A stretch of DNA of 64,000 bases from contig NZ_CP129111.1 of NCBI RefSeq assembly GCF_030407165.1, positions 3,162,001 to 3,226,000 of the forward strand, given 5' to 3'. The stretch's first letter is position 1; every line of letters starts with the position of its first letter. The translations under genes were made by a program, and so were the position numbers. Positions 35,178-44,584 of this stretch are shown piece after piece. This DNA is from Fontisubflavum oceani (GTDB lineage: Bacteria > Pseudomonadota > Alphaproteobacteria > Rhodobacterales > Rhodobacteraceae). The notes beneath the pieces are model-generated. The model made no database searches and had not been told where the DNA came from. It saw only the letters and a list, made by a program, of their open reading frames with translations.

Positions 35178-38100
35178 ATGACTATCCGGTTCTTTTCCGA
35201 CGCCAAACGCCCGGTCCATTTGGGTCCCTATCCGCTCGAAAGACTGGCCCGTGGGCCGATGCCGGACCTTGACCAAGTGCCGCTGTTTCAACCGCTCGAT
35301 TTCACACGCGCTGAGGTGCCGCACTCCATCGTGAACGCGATGACGGAATATCAGGCGATGATGGACGCGATCCGCGACGGCTTGGTCAACAAGGCCCGTG
35401 CCGACTGCCCCGCCGATCCAACAGAACGCGCCAACCACCTGAAAGCCTTTGGCTATTTCGCCGACGCCTCGATGGTGGGTGTTGGGCCAATCCCAGAGGC
35501 CGCGCGCCTTGATCAGCCCTACCGCAACCCGGGCATCGACGCGCTGGCCCATGACTTGCGCACCAAACAGACCAAGACACTGGCCTCCGGCATCGACATG
35601 ATCATGGCCGATCTGAAAGAGGCCGCCGAAGCCCCGCCCAGCACCATCGACAGCCACAGCCGCGCGATTGTCTATCTTTACGAAATGCCACGCGACCCGC
35701 GCCCAGAGGAGCCTGGCACGGCATGGCTGGAAGACGCGCAAGCGCATCGCGCCTGTCTGCGGTCCACCGAAACCGCCGTGGTCCTCGCCAATTACATCCG
35801 CATCCTGGGCTGGGATGCGAAAGCTCACACGGCAACCTCGGCCGATGTAGATCTAAACCGGCTGACCGTGGCGGCGGGGCTTGCGACTTGGGAAGACGGC
35901 AAGCTGGTAAGCCCCTATCTGGGCGATCGGTTTGGCGTGGCCATCGTGACGACCGATTTCGACCTGACGGTTGATCAGCCGCTGGTCCCACTCGCAGAAC
36001 AACCCTGGTTCAAGACCAAAGGCCCGGCCTGGTGGGTTGGTAAGGGCTTCGCCAAATCGGCCCTGAACGGTGACCCGTTCGCCAAACGCGACTTCGTCAA
36101 CGGCCCTCACCCGTTTGAGACGCTAAAGCGGGTCGAGACACCAACCACCTATATCGACGAGGCCAATGTGGCCCGCGTCCCGAAACGCGCCGACATGTTC
36201 GCCCGCGCCCAGTTTGGCGACATGGGGAAATCGAACCAAGCAGCGGCCACGGGCGGATATTATGTGCGCAAAGCCGCCCCCTCCATGGCGCAGCGGCGGA
36301 TGCTGGGGGCGTTCGTGCTCCTACAAGACGGGGCATCTGAGGATGGCCCGCGCCCGGGCGATGCTCAGGCCAATGCCGAGGCAATCAAAGCCGCAAGCTA
36401 TTTCCTCGGCGTCGACGCCGTGGGCATCAGCCGCTGCCCGGATTGGACCTGGTACTCGCATGACGCGCGTGGCGAACCGATCGACCCGCCCCATGATCAA
36501 GCGATCTCGATGATCATCGATCAGGGATACGAGACGATGGAGGGCGCTTCGGGCGATGACTGGATCAGCGTCGCACAGAGCATGCGGGCCTATCTGCGTT
36601 TCTCGCTTCTTGGGGGTGTGATTGCCAAGCAGATCAGGAACTTGGGCTACAAGGCGAAAGCCCATTCAGTGATGGATGGTGAGGTGCTACAGCCGCCGCT
36701 TTTGCTGCTTTCTGGCCTGGGCGAGGTCTCCCGCATCGGCGAAGTGATCCTGAATCCGTTCCTCGGCCCGCGCCTGAAATCTGGCGTCGTGACGACAGAC
36801 ATGCCGCTCGCCCATGACAAACCAATTGATTTCGGCATGCAGAAATTTTGCGACAGCTGCAACAAATGCGCCCGCGAATGCCCCTCCGGCGCGATCACCG
36901 CCGGGCCGAAGTTGATGTTCAATGGCTATGAGATCTGGAAATCCGATAGCGAACGCTGCGCCAGTTACCGGATTACTACGCTCGGCGGCGCGATGTGCGG
37001 GCGCTGCATGAAGACCTGTCCCTGGAACCTGGAGGGGCTTTTCGCCGAGAAACCGTTCCGATGGGCCGCGATGAACATGCCCGCCGCCGCCCCGGCGCTG
37101 GCCAAGCTCGACGATATGGTTGGCAATGGCGGGCTGAACCCGGTCAAAAAATGGTGGTGGGATTTGGAGCTGGAGGAGGATGGCGGCTATCGCCCGACTC
37201 AGCACAAGGTGAATGCCCGCGATCTGCAACGCGATCTGGACCTGAGATACGAGGATCAGACGCTGGCGGTCTACCCCGCCCCGCTGGCCCCGCATCCCTA
37301 CCCCTACCCGTTCCCCATGGATCGCGAAGCCGGGATCGAAGCCTATCAGGCCATGGTCACGGCCGAGGAGTACCAGACCCGATTGGCGGACGGCGACGAA
37401 AGCGTGGTCCACCGCTACACAAATGATGGCGACAGTCCGGTCTTGCAGGTGGTCGTCGCAAAGTCTGAGGCGATGACGGCGGATGTCACCAAATACGAAT
37501 TCCGCAACCCCGATGGCGGCGACCTGCCCGAATGGACCGCGGGTGCGCATCTCGACATCGTGGTCGCGCCCGAATTCCTGCGGCAGTATTCCATGTCCGG
37601 CAACCCGGCGGACCGGTCCAAGTATCAGATCGGCGTGCTGCGGGAGGATGGCGGCCGGGGCGGCTCGAAACTGATGCATCGGATTTTCAGCGAAGGGCGG
37701 CGGATTTTCATCTCGAAACCGATCAACCATTTCCCGCTGGTCGAGGAGGCCCCGTTCAGCGTGTTGATGGGCGGCGGCATTGGGATCACGCCGATGATCG
37801 CCATGGCGCATCGGCTGCACGCTTTGGGCAAGCCCTTCGCGCTGCATTACTGCACAAAATCAAGACGCTCGGCGGGATACCTGGACGATCTTGCGGCGAT
37901 CCCCTGGGCCGATAACCTACATCTGCATATCTCCGATGAAGGGACGCGGGCTGATCTGGACACAATCATGAAAGCAGCGCCAGAAGGCACCCATATCTAT
38001 ACCTGCGGCCCCGAGGTTTTCATGGGCGCGGTGATGGACAGCGCCGAGCGCGCGGGCGTACCCGAAGAGGCGCGGCATTTGGAGTATTTCTCCGTCCCCG

Positions 38101-38384
38101 ACCTGCCGGAATACGAAAACCACGATTTCACGCTGCGCCTGAAAGATGGCCGAGAGCTGCTTGTTCCGGCGGACAAGCCCGCCACAGATGTGCTGGCTGA
38201 AAATGGCATCCATGTGGATGTAAAATGTTCCGACGGCATCTGTGGGGTCTGCAAATGCGGCGTGATCTCTGGCGAAGTGGAGCATCGCGACTTCGTGCTG
38301 TCGAAAGCGCAGCGCAAGGACGCGATGATCCTCTGTCAATCCAGGGCTGCGGTGCCCGACGGTGTGGTCGAGATCGACCTCTAA
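35178..38384 (+). CDS. Catabolic reductive dehalogenase fused to ferredoxin reductase (BhbA/NpRdhA type)
   Basis: 1068 residues predicted to remove halogen from organohalides using cobalamin, with electrons from NAD(P)H through its own reductase. Residues 1-550 match cytosolic reductive dehalogenases (HLGPYPLERLARG; GISRCPDWTWYSHDARGEP). Tyr426 coincides with the catalytic Tyr number reported for NpRdhA; the Lys residues of LGYKAKAHS are candidates for its catalytic Lys. Two [4Fe-4S] motifs follow: CDSCNKCARECP (from 558) and CGRCMKTCPW with an upstream Cys. The rest is a phthalate-dioxygenase-reductase module: flavin site RQYSMSG (~802), GGGIGITPM, and a plant-type [2Fe-2S] CSDGICGVCKC (~1016). 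There is no Tat signal, so it acts in the cytoplasm without respiration. GGAGG lies upstream. Confidence 0.9.
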   Translation: MTIRFFSDAKRPVHLGPYPLERLARGPMPDLDQVPLFQPLDFTRAEVPHSIVNAMTEYQAMMDAIRDGLVNKARADCPADPTERANHLKAFGYFADASMVGVGPIPEAARLDQPYRNPGIDALAHDLRTKQTKTLASGIDMIMADLKEAAEAPPSTIDSHSRAIVYLYEMPRDPRPEEPGTAWLEDAQAHRACLRSTETAVVLANYIRILGWDAKAHTATSADVDLNRLTVAAGLATWEDGKLVSPYLGDRFGVAIVTTDFDLTVDQPLVPLAEQPWFKTKGPAWWVGKGFAKSALNGDPFAKRDFVNGPHPFETLKRVETPTTYIDEANVARVPKRADMFARAQFGDMGKSNQAAATGGYYVRKAAPSMAQRRMLGAFVLLQDGASEDGPRPGDAQANAEAIKAASYFLGVDAVGISRCPDWTWYSHDARGEPIDPPHDQAISMIIDQGYETMEGASGDDWISVAQSMRAYLRFSLLGGVIAKQIRNLGYKAKAHSVMDGEVLQPPLLLLSGLGEVSRIGEVILNPFLGPRLKSGVVTTDMPLAHDKPIDFGMQKFCDSCNKCARECPSGAITAGPKLMFNGYEIWKSDSERCASYRITTLGGAMCGRCMKTCPWNLEGLFAEKPFRWAAMNMPAAAPALAKLDDMVGNGGLNPVKKWWWDLELEEDGGYRPTQHKVNARDLQRDLDLRYEDQTLAVYPAPLAPHPYPYPFPMDREAGIEAYQAMVTAEEYQTRLADGDESVVHRYTNDGDSPVLQVVVAKSEAMTADVTKYEFRNPDGGDLPEWTAGAHLDIVVAPEFLRQYSMSGNPADRSKYQIGVLREDGGRGGSKLMHRIFSEGRRIFISKPINHFPLVEEAPFSVLMGGGIGITPMIAMAHRLHALGKPFALHYCTKSRRSAGYLDDLAAIPWADNLHLHISDEGTRADLDTIMKAAPEGTHIYTCGPEVFMGAVMDSAERAGVPEEARHLEYFSVPDLPEYENHDFTLRLKDGRELLVPADKPATDVLAENGIHVDVKCSDGICGVCKCGVISGEVEHRDFVLSKAQRKDAMILCQSRAAVPDGVVEIDL

Positions 38385-39301
38385 CCCCGGTTGTAATAGG
38401 TCATCACCGCGTGTTCAGCCTCGGCAAAGAACAACCAGCGTTCGGCCAAAAGCCCGCCGAGAAACGCCAGAACCGCGATCACCATGAAGAGCCCGGGCAA
38501 GACCCCCCATGAGGCCAGAAGCGTGGCGACCAGCGGTAGCGCACCGCCAAGCGCAATCGCGATCTGGCGCAGCTTGGCCTGGTGTTTGCGCGCCACCTTG
38601 TACCCCATTTCCTTCAAGAGGTAATTGCCGCCGGTGTGTGGTGCTTCCAGCATCCGCACGCGGCCCATATGGCCAAGCCCGGTCGCGCTATCCGGGGTCG
38701 ACAGTGCCGGTGCCTCATCGCCACGCCGCCACCAGAGCAGTTTCACCACCCAAGCCACAAAGATCAGAAGCGCGGCCAGAGTCGGGAGGATCCCGCCACC
38801 GCCATAGGCCATCACCCGCAGACTGGCATAGAGCAACGCTCCGCTGGCCAGTGCGAAGCTCAAGAACATCACCGGTGTCAGAGACTGCGACCAGCGTTGG
38901 ACGGTCTTGAGCTGCCCATAGATCATCGAGGTGGAGTAGACCGTCACCAAAGACAGGATGGCGGTGAGCAGGCCCCATATCTGCCCCGCGCCGCCGATCA
39001 ATAAGATCAGCGCGAAGAGGCCCGCAATGGCCAAGGTGACAATCGCCAACACCCCTTCGCGGGACAGCCAAGAACTGCGCCATTGGCTCAGCGCGCGCCA
39101 GGCCCGCTCCGGATGCCCCAGATGAAAGGTGGAGGAAATCAGCCCGGCACCCGAGAGCCCGAAGCCAAGGATAAAGCCCGCCCAATAAACCACGCCAAGC
39201 GGTGGCAGTCCGAAAAACGCCGCGAGCCCCAAAGCGGCCAAGAGCCCGAACCCGGCACCGGAGCTGACGGTGAAGAAAATGATCGAATAGGCTGGATGCA
39301 T
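38381..39301 (-). CDS. soeC: Sulfite dehydrogenase membrane anchor SoeC (DmsC-like)
   Basis: 306 residues with about eight membrane segments, DmsC family (PF04976). It has YSIIFFTVSSGAGFGLLAALG, GFGLSGAGLISSTFHLGHPERAWRAL and SQWRSSWLSREGV. It anchors the catalytic subunits on the cytoplasmic face and passes electrons to quinone. Its start shares a base with the soeB stop (TAATG). It converges on the dehalogenase, overlapping it by four bases at 38381-38384. Confidence 0.88.
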   Translation of the reverse strand: MHPAYSIIFFTVSSGAGFGLLAALGLAAFFGLPPLGVVYWAGFILGFGLSGAGLISSTFHLGHPERAWRALSQWRSSWLSREGVLAIVTLAIAGLFALILLIGGAGQIWGLLTAILSLVTVYSTSMIYGQLKTVQRWSQSLTPVMFLSFALASGALLYASLRVMAYGGGGILPTLAALLIFVAWVVKLLWWRRGDEAPALSTPDSATGLGHMGRVRMLEAPHTGGNYLLKEMGYKVARKHQAKLRQIAIALGGALPLVATLLASWGVLPGLFMVIAVLAFLGGLLAERWLFFAEAEHAVMTYYNRG

Positions 39302-40056
39302 TAGAGTTTCTCCAGGGCACGGTCGAGCCAGCCGAAAAAGCCATCGGCCTTCTCCTCTGCGCGGCCCGCGGCCAAATCGGTCAGGTCAGGCAATTCCGGC
39401 ACCGGCGTCACGGTTTTCGGTCGCGGCGGCAGATATTTGTTCACCGGTTTGGTGCCCTGCTCGGGCATCAGGTCAAACCCGCCCCGCGTCTCGACCAATT
39501 GCGAGATATCCGAGTCTGGATCACCCAGATCACCGAAATGCCGCGCGCCTGCCGGGCAAGTGCGGACGCAGGACGGCACCCGGTCTTCCTCGGGGATATT
39601 CTCGTTGTAAATCCGATCAACGCAGAGGGTGCATTTCTTCATCACCTTCTCAACCGGGTCCATTTCCCGCGCGCCATAAGGGCAAGCCCAAGCGCAGAGG
39701 CCGCAGCCGATGCAGGCATCCTCATTCACCAAGACAATCCCGTCTTCGGCGCGTTTATAGCTCGCCCCGGTGGGGCAAACCGTGACGCAGGGCGCATCCT
39801 CGCAATGCAGGCAGGATTTCGGGAAATGCACGACGGCGGCCGGGCCATCCTCGGGCTTGGCCTCAAAGGTGTGGACCCGGTTCAGAAAAGCACCGACCGG
39901 AGCGTCGCCATAAGCGTCTTGATCGCCCAGGGCAGCGCCATAGCCGCCAGTATTCCACTCCTTGCAGGAGATCACGCAGGCATGGCAGCCGACGCAGGTG
40001 TCGAGATCGATGACGAGGCCGAGTTTGACATCGGACGGCGCGGGCAAACTGGTCAT
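39301..40056 (-). CDS. soeB: Sulfite dehydrogenase iron-sulfur subunit SoeB (four-cluster ferredoxin)
   Basis: 251 residues with four [4Fe-4S] motifs: CVGCHACVISCK, CLHCEDAPCVTVCP, CIGCGLCAWACP, and CTLCVDR with CVRTCP. It relays electrons from SoeA to the membrane anchor. The ATG at 40056 follows GGAGG by seven bases and overlaps the soeA stop by four bases; ATG 40062 is an alternative. A soluble C-terminal extension ending GWLDRALEKL is present. Confidence 0.92.
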   Translation of the reverse strand: MTSLPAPSDVKLGLVIDLDTCVGCHACVISCKEWNTGGYGAALGDQDAYGDAPVGAFLNRVHTFEAKPEDGPAAVVHFPKSCLHCEDAPCVTVCPTGASYKRAEDGIVLVNEDACIGCGLCAWACPYGAREMDPVEKVMKKCTLCVDRIYNENIPEEDRVPSCVRTCPAGARHFGDLGDPDSDISQLVETRGGFDLMPEQGTKPVNKYLPPRPKTVTPVPELPDLTDLAAGRAEEKADGFFGWLDRALEKL

Positions 40057-43007
40057 GTCCATTCCTCCCCAAAGGCCACATCGCCTTCCGCTGTTCCAAC
40101 CGGGCTTTCCTGCGCCTCGATCTGCGGTTCGGGCGGCCCGGCCTCCGCCGGTTCGATCCGCACGCGCAGGTCATACCAGGCCGCTTGTCCCGTCACCGGG
40201 TCAGAATTCGCCCAACGCAGCCCATCCCCTTTTGGAGGAAGAAGCTCGCTGATCAAATGGTTGAGAAGAAACCCCTTTGTCGCCTCGGGCGCGCCCGGCG
40301 ACAGAGCCCACGCGCCTTTGCGTTTGCCAATCGCGTTCCAGGTCCACATCGTCTTGCCATTGGCCGCATCGGTCCGCCGCACCGGCACTTTGATCTTGCC
40401 GTGATGAGAGATCACCCAGGCCCAACCACCATCGGTCAAACCGGCGCTCTCCATCACCTCGCCCGGCACATAAAGCGGGTTTTGGCCGTGGATTTGCCGG
40501 AGCCAGGCGTTTTGCGAACCCCAGGAATGATACATCGCCGCCGGGCGTTGCGTGATCGCGTGCAGCGGGTAATCGGCAAGCTCCACCCCGGCCCCTTCAA
40601 AGGGCGCATACCAGGTGGGTAGCGGGTCAAAACTCTGACCTATCTGGTCTTTCAGATTGTCGGGCGGCTGCCGGTCACCATGGCCTTCGGCGGCAAGCTG
40701 AAACTTGCGCAATGTCTCATTATAGAGCTCGAACGTCACCGGCTGCGGCGCATCGAAGAAGCCCATCCCAACGGCCCAATCCTGATACGCCGCATTGGCC
40801 ATCTTGTAGAACCGCGCCTCCTCCGGGATTTCGCTTTCCCAAAAGCCGCCATTTTCGATGTAGCGCTGCAACTGATCCGGATTGGGATCGCCGCGACCGT
40901 TTTCGCTGCCATCGCCGCGCCACCCGGCCAACGGACCCACCCCCGGTTTGCGCTGATGCCGAAGAATGTAGTCGGCATAATCGGCATAGGCCGCCGCGCC
41001 GTCCTCCGTCACAAATCCGGGCAGCCCCAGACGCGCGCCCAGATCAAGCAGTGCCGATTGGAAGCCGCGCACATCGCGATCAGGCTCCACCACAGGCCAG
41101 CGGATCGCATCGGCCACCGCATCGGGCTCAGAAATCGGTCGGTCAAGCAGCGAGATGCAGTCATGACGCTCCAGATAAGTCGTATCTGGCAAGATCAGAT
41201 CGGCATAGGCCACCATCTCCGAGGAATAGGCATCGGAATAGATGATATGCGGGATTTTGTAGCTGCCATCGGCATGTGTCGCGCTCAACATCTCCATCGT
41301 GCCGCGCGTGTTCATCGATGAGTTCCACGCCATATTCGCCATGTAGAGGAAGAGCGTATCGATCTCGTAGGGGTCGCCCGCAACCGCGTTTGAGATCACC
41401 ATATGCATCAGCCCATGAACCGAAAGCGGTGCTTCCCATGAAAACGCTTTGTCGATCCGCTCCGGTTGCCCGTCGGCGTCAATCCGCAGGTCCTCGGGTC
41501 CTCTGGGATACCCCAAATGCGGCCCTGGCAGCGGCGCGTTTGGAAGGTTTTCGGTATGCGGCGTCGGATGCGCCGCGACCGGCTTGGGGTAAGGCGGTTT
41601 GAAGCGGAACCCGCCCGGGCATTCGACCGACCCCAGCAGAATCTGCAACAGATGCAGCGCGCGGCAGGTTTGGAACCCGTTAGAATGCGCCGAAATCCCG
41701 CGCATTGCATGGAAGCTCACCGGACGCCCAATCATCGTCTCATGCCGCTCGCCGCGCATATCTGTCCACGGCTGATCAATGGTGATCGCCTCGTCAAAGG
41801 CGGTGCGCGCCAGTTCCGCCGCCAGATGGCGGATCGTGTCGGCCGGCACACCGGTTTCCTCGGCCACAGCATCGGGCGCATAACGTGGATCGAGATATTT
41901 CCGCGCCAGAAGCTCAAAAGACGGCACCGCTAGGCTGCCATCGGGGAGTGTGACCTCGCCCTTCATCGCGGCTTGTGTGCTGATCTCGGAGGCCGGGCGG
42001 GCGCGCGCCTCTTGCCGGTCCCAGACCAGGGGTGCGCCATCATCATCCCGGGCAATCAACCCGTGATCGGCCCCGCCCGGGTTCTGTACCACCAAATGCG
42101 CCGCATTGGTGTAGCGCATCAGGTAGTCCAGATCGATCTGCCCGGCCCTCAGCAACTCATGCACAAGGGCCAAAATGAACAGCCCGTCGGTGCCCGGGGT
42201 GATCCCAACCCATTCATCAGCAATCGCGTTATATCCGGTGCGGACCGGGTTCACCGCGACCACTTTAGCACCGCGCGCTTTCAGCTTGCCCAGACCCATC
42301 TTGATCGGATTGCTGTCATGATCTTCGGCCACGCCGAAAATCATGAACATCTTGGTCCGCTCCCAATCGGGTGAGCCAAATTCCCAAAACGCGCCGCCCA
42401 TGGTGTAGATGCCAGCGGCCGCCATATTGACCGAGCAGAACCCGCCATGGGCCGCGTAGTTCGGGGTGCCATATTGCTGCGCCCACCAGCCGGTGAAGCT
42501 TTGGCTCTGATCGCGACCAGTGAAAAAGGCCAGTTTCTTTGGATCGGTCTCGCGGATCGGTTTCAACCAAGAGACAGCCGTTTCAAGCGCCTCGTCCCAG
42601 CTGATCTCTTCAAACTCCCCCGATCCGCGCGGCCCGACACGTTTCAGCGGCGCTTGCAACCGTGACGGCGCATAATGCTGCATGATCCCGGCGGACCCTT
42701 TGGCGCAAAGCACCCCCTTATTGACCGGATGATCGCGGTTGCCCTCAATATAGCGGATCTTGGGCGCGCCATTTTCATCCGCCTTGAGATGGACATTTAT
42801 CCCACACCGGCAGGCACACATGTAACAGGTGGTTTGGCGAATTTCGTCGGAGACGTCTGGCGATAGATCCAGATCAGGCTGCTGTAACGTCACGTGTAGC
42901 GCCCTCGCATCCGGGCTGGTGTCGCTCCATAACTGTCTACGATTATCGCCATTTAGACCCTCCCAAGCCACAATGGGCGCGTCTTGGACGGCGCCTTTGC
43001 TGCACAT
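40053..43007 (-). CDS. soeA: Sulfite dehydrogenase molybdopterin subunit SoeA
   Basis: 984 residues of the DMSO-reductase superfamily. It oxidises sulfite to sulfate in the cytoplasm, which also detoxifies sulfite released from taurine or sulfonate breakdown. The N-terminal cluster motif is C61-x2-C64-x3-C68...C101; C191 in HGGFCSVNMA is the candidate Mo ligand. No Tat leader is visible, in keeping with SoeA rather than with periplasmic DMSO or tetrathionate reductases. The gene set A-B-C with a DmsC-type anchor matches the soeABC order of roseobacters. The exact start is uncertain: ATG 43007 lacks a good ribosome site, and downstream GTG codons are possible. Confidence 0.87.
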   Translation of the reverse strand: MCSKGAVQDAPIVAWEGLNGDNRRQLWSDTSPDARALHVTLQQPDLDLSPDVSDEIRQTTCYMCACRCGINVHLKADENGAPKIRYIEGNRDHPVNKGVLCAKGSAGIMQHYAPSRLQAPLKRVGPRGSGEFEEISWDEALETAVSWLKPIRETDPKKLAFFTGRDQSQSFTGWWAQQYGTPNYAAHGGFCSVNMAAAGIYTMGGAFWEFGSPDWERTKMFMIFGVAEDHDSNPIKMGLGKLKARGAKVVAVNPVRTGYNAIADEWVGITPGTDGLFILALVHELLRAGQIDLDYLMRYTNAAHLVVQNPGGADHGLIARDDDGAPLVWDRQEARARPASEISTQAAMKGEVTLPDGSLAVPSFELLARKYLDPRYAPDAVAEETGVPADTIRHLAAELARTAFDEAITIDQPWTDMRGERHETMIGRPVSFHAMRGISAHSNGFQTCRALHLLQILLGSVECPGGFRFKPPYPKPVAAHPTPHTENLPNAPLPGPHLGYPRGPEDLRIDADGQPERIDKAFSWEAPLSVHGLMHMVISNAVAGDPYEIDTLFLYMANMAWNSSMNTRGTMEMLSATHADGSYKIPHIIYSDAYSSEMVAYADLILPDTTYLERHDCISLLDRPISEPDAVADAIRWPVVEPDRDVRGFQSALLDLGARLGLPGFVTEDGAAAYADYADYILRHQRKPGVGPLAGWRGDGSENGRGDPNPDQLQRYIENGGFWESEIPEEARFYKMANAAYQDWAVGMGFFDAPQPVTFELYNETLRKFQLAAEGHGDRQPPDNLKDQIGQSFDPLPTWYAPFEGAGVELADYPLHAITQRPAAMYHSWGSQNAWLRQIHGQNPLYVPGEVMESAGLTDGGWAWVISHHGKIKVPVRRTDAANGKTMWTWNAIGKRKGAWALSPGAPEATKGFLLNHLISELLPPKGDGLRWANSDPVTGQAAWYDLRVRIEPAEAGPPEPQIEAQESPVGTAEGDVAFGEEWT

Positions 43008-43060
43008 TGTGGGCAGAAAGTACCGATGACAAGGGCCAGAACGGCGAGCGGATAAGGCCA

Positions 43061-43088
43061 GTGGGCTTGGCAGCTAAGGCCAGCCCAC
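43061..43088 (-). terminator. Hairpin after the TRAP operon
   Basis: GTGGGCT (43061-43067) pairs with AGCCCAC (43082-43088), and GGC (43069-43071) with GCC (43079-43081). It lies 85 bases beyond the dctM stop and before soeA, with no clear T-run. Probably a 3'-end structure. Confidence 0.45.
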
Positions 43089-43172
43089 AAACAACGTCAA
43101 TCAGATGGCCCGCTCAATCAGATCGCCCAAAGGTTGTGCTCCGGACGTCGACCGCCGTGATGACGACGTAGC

Positions 43173-44573
43173 TCACACCAAACTCGGCAGCCACAACACG
43201 ATGCCAGGGAACGCAACCAAGAGCGCGATGGTGATGCCGTCAGCGATGAAGAACGGTGTCACGCCGCGGAACACGTCTTGGACCGAGATATCATCTCGCA
43301 CACCGGCCACCACGAAGCAGTTGAGCCCAATCGGTGGCGTGATCAGGCAGAACTCCGCCATTTTCACCACCAAAATCCCGAACCAGATCGCACACATCGG
43401 CCCGCTCATCCCGAAGGCACTTTCTGCCGCCGAGACATCGAGGCCACCATTCAATGCCATCACCGCAGGATAGACGACCGGCAGCGTCAGAAGCAGCATG
43501 CCAATCGCATCCATGAACATGCCCAAGACTGCATAGGCCAGAAGGATGCAAATCAGGATCAACATCGGCGACATCTCAAGTGAGGTGATCCAATCCGAAA
43601 ACGCCCCTGGCAGATCGGCGAACCCTAGGAAGCGCACATAGATCAAGACGCCCCAGATGATGGTGAAAATCATCACGCTGAGCTTGGCCGTCTCCAGAAG
43701 CGCGTCTTTCAGTTGTTCCCACCGCATCCCGCGATAAAGCGCCATCAAGAACACAACGAAGGCGCCGATCGCGCCGCCTTCGGTAGGCGTACCCCAGGCA
43801 TCGCCGCCGAAGGGGTTGTAAACAAAGAAGATGATGATCACGACAACAAACACGATCGGCAGAGCGGGCGGCAGAGCCTCGAAGCGTTGCCGCCATGTGA
43901 AGCCGCGCACCGGCGGGCCGAAATTCTTGATGGTCAGCGCCAGACCGATGATCAGAAGACCATAGATGATCGCGGAGAATGCGCCCGGGATGAACCCTGC
44001 AAGCAGCAGTTTGCCGACGTCCTGTTCCACGATGATCGCATAGATCACTAGGATCGCAGAGGGTGGGATGAGGCTGGCCAACGTGCCGCCAGCGGCCACG
44101 ACGCCCGCCGCGAAACGCTTGTCATAGCCGATCTTCAACATCTCCGGGATCGCGATCCGCGCGAAAACGGCGGAGGTGGCGACCGAGGCGCCGGAGACTG
44201 CCGCGAACCCCGCCGTGGCGAAGACGGTGGAGACGGCAAGACCGCCGGGCACCCAGGCCATCCAGCGTTTGGCAGCCTCGAAAAGCGCTTTGGTCAGACC
44301 GGCGTAATAGGCGAGATATCCGATCAGGATGAAGGTCGGGATCAAGCTCAGCGCCTGGCTGGAAATCTTCGAATGCGGCACCTGCCCGGCGGTTTGCACC
44401 GCGACGCCAACCGCCCAAGAGAAGCGCTCTAAATCGTAATCGCTGCGCGCCCAGAAAATCCACACCAGGCCAACCAGACCGGCGAGACCCGCGGCAAAGG
44501 CGACACGCATGCCCAAGACCACCATGACCAGCAGGCCACCGGTGACAAAAAGGCCAATATCAATCGAATCCAT
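43173..44573 (-). CDS. dctM: TRAP transporter large permease (DctM)
   Basis: 466 residues with about twelve membrane segments. Family segments are GFAAVSGASVATSAVFARIAIPEM, GTLASLIPPSAILVIYAIIVEQDVGKLLLAGFIPG and the C-terminal EFCLITPPIGLNCFVV. It uses an ion gradient to import an organic acid bound by DctP. It is longer than usual because of an extra loop (FEALPPALPIV...NPFGGDAWGTPTEGG region). It starts 11 bases after dctQ. Confidence 0.92.
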   Translation of the reverse strand: MDSIDIGLFVTGGLLVMVVLGMRVAFAAGLAGLVGLVWIFWARSDYDLERFSWAVGVAVQTAGQVPHSKISSQALSLIPTFILIGYLAYYAGLTKALFEAAKRWMAWVPGGLAVSTVFATAGFAAVSGASVATSAVFARIAIPEMLKIGYDKRFAAGVVAAGGTLASLIPPSAILVIYAIIVEQDVGKLLLAGFIPGAFSAIIYGLLIIGLALTIKNFGPPVRGFTWRQRFEALPPALPIVFVVVIIIFFVYNPFGGDAWGTPTEGGAIGAFVVFLMALYRGMRWEQLKDALLETAKLSVMIFTIIWGVLIYVRFLGFADLPGAFSDWITSLEMSPMLILICILLAYAVLGMFMDAIGMLLLTLPVVYPAVMALNGGLDVSAAESAFGMSGPMCAIWFGILVVKMAEFCLITPPIGLNCFVVAGVRDDISVQDVFRGVTPFFIADGITIALLVAFPGIVLWLPSLV

Positions 44574-44584
44574 TCTGCCGCCTC

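Noticed and set aside
36687..37847. A 386-residue minus-strand frame inside the dehalogenase
   Set aside because: The sense strand carries Fe-S and flavin motifs; the reverse frame has none.
35178..38384. Epoxyqueuosine reductase (QueG) as the identity of the large Fe-S protein
   Set aside because: QueG is about 350-380 residues without a flavin/[2Fe-2S] reductase domain; the length and N-terminal region fit BhbA-type dehalogenases.
40053..43007. DMSO, tetrathionate or polysulfide reductase as the identity of the Mo enzyme
   Set aside because: There is no Tat leader on the catalytic subunit, the anchor is DmsC-like, and subunit order and sizes fit cytoplasmic SoeABC better.
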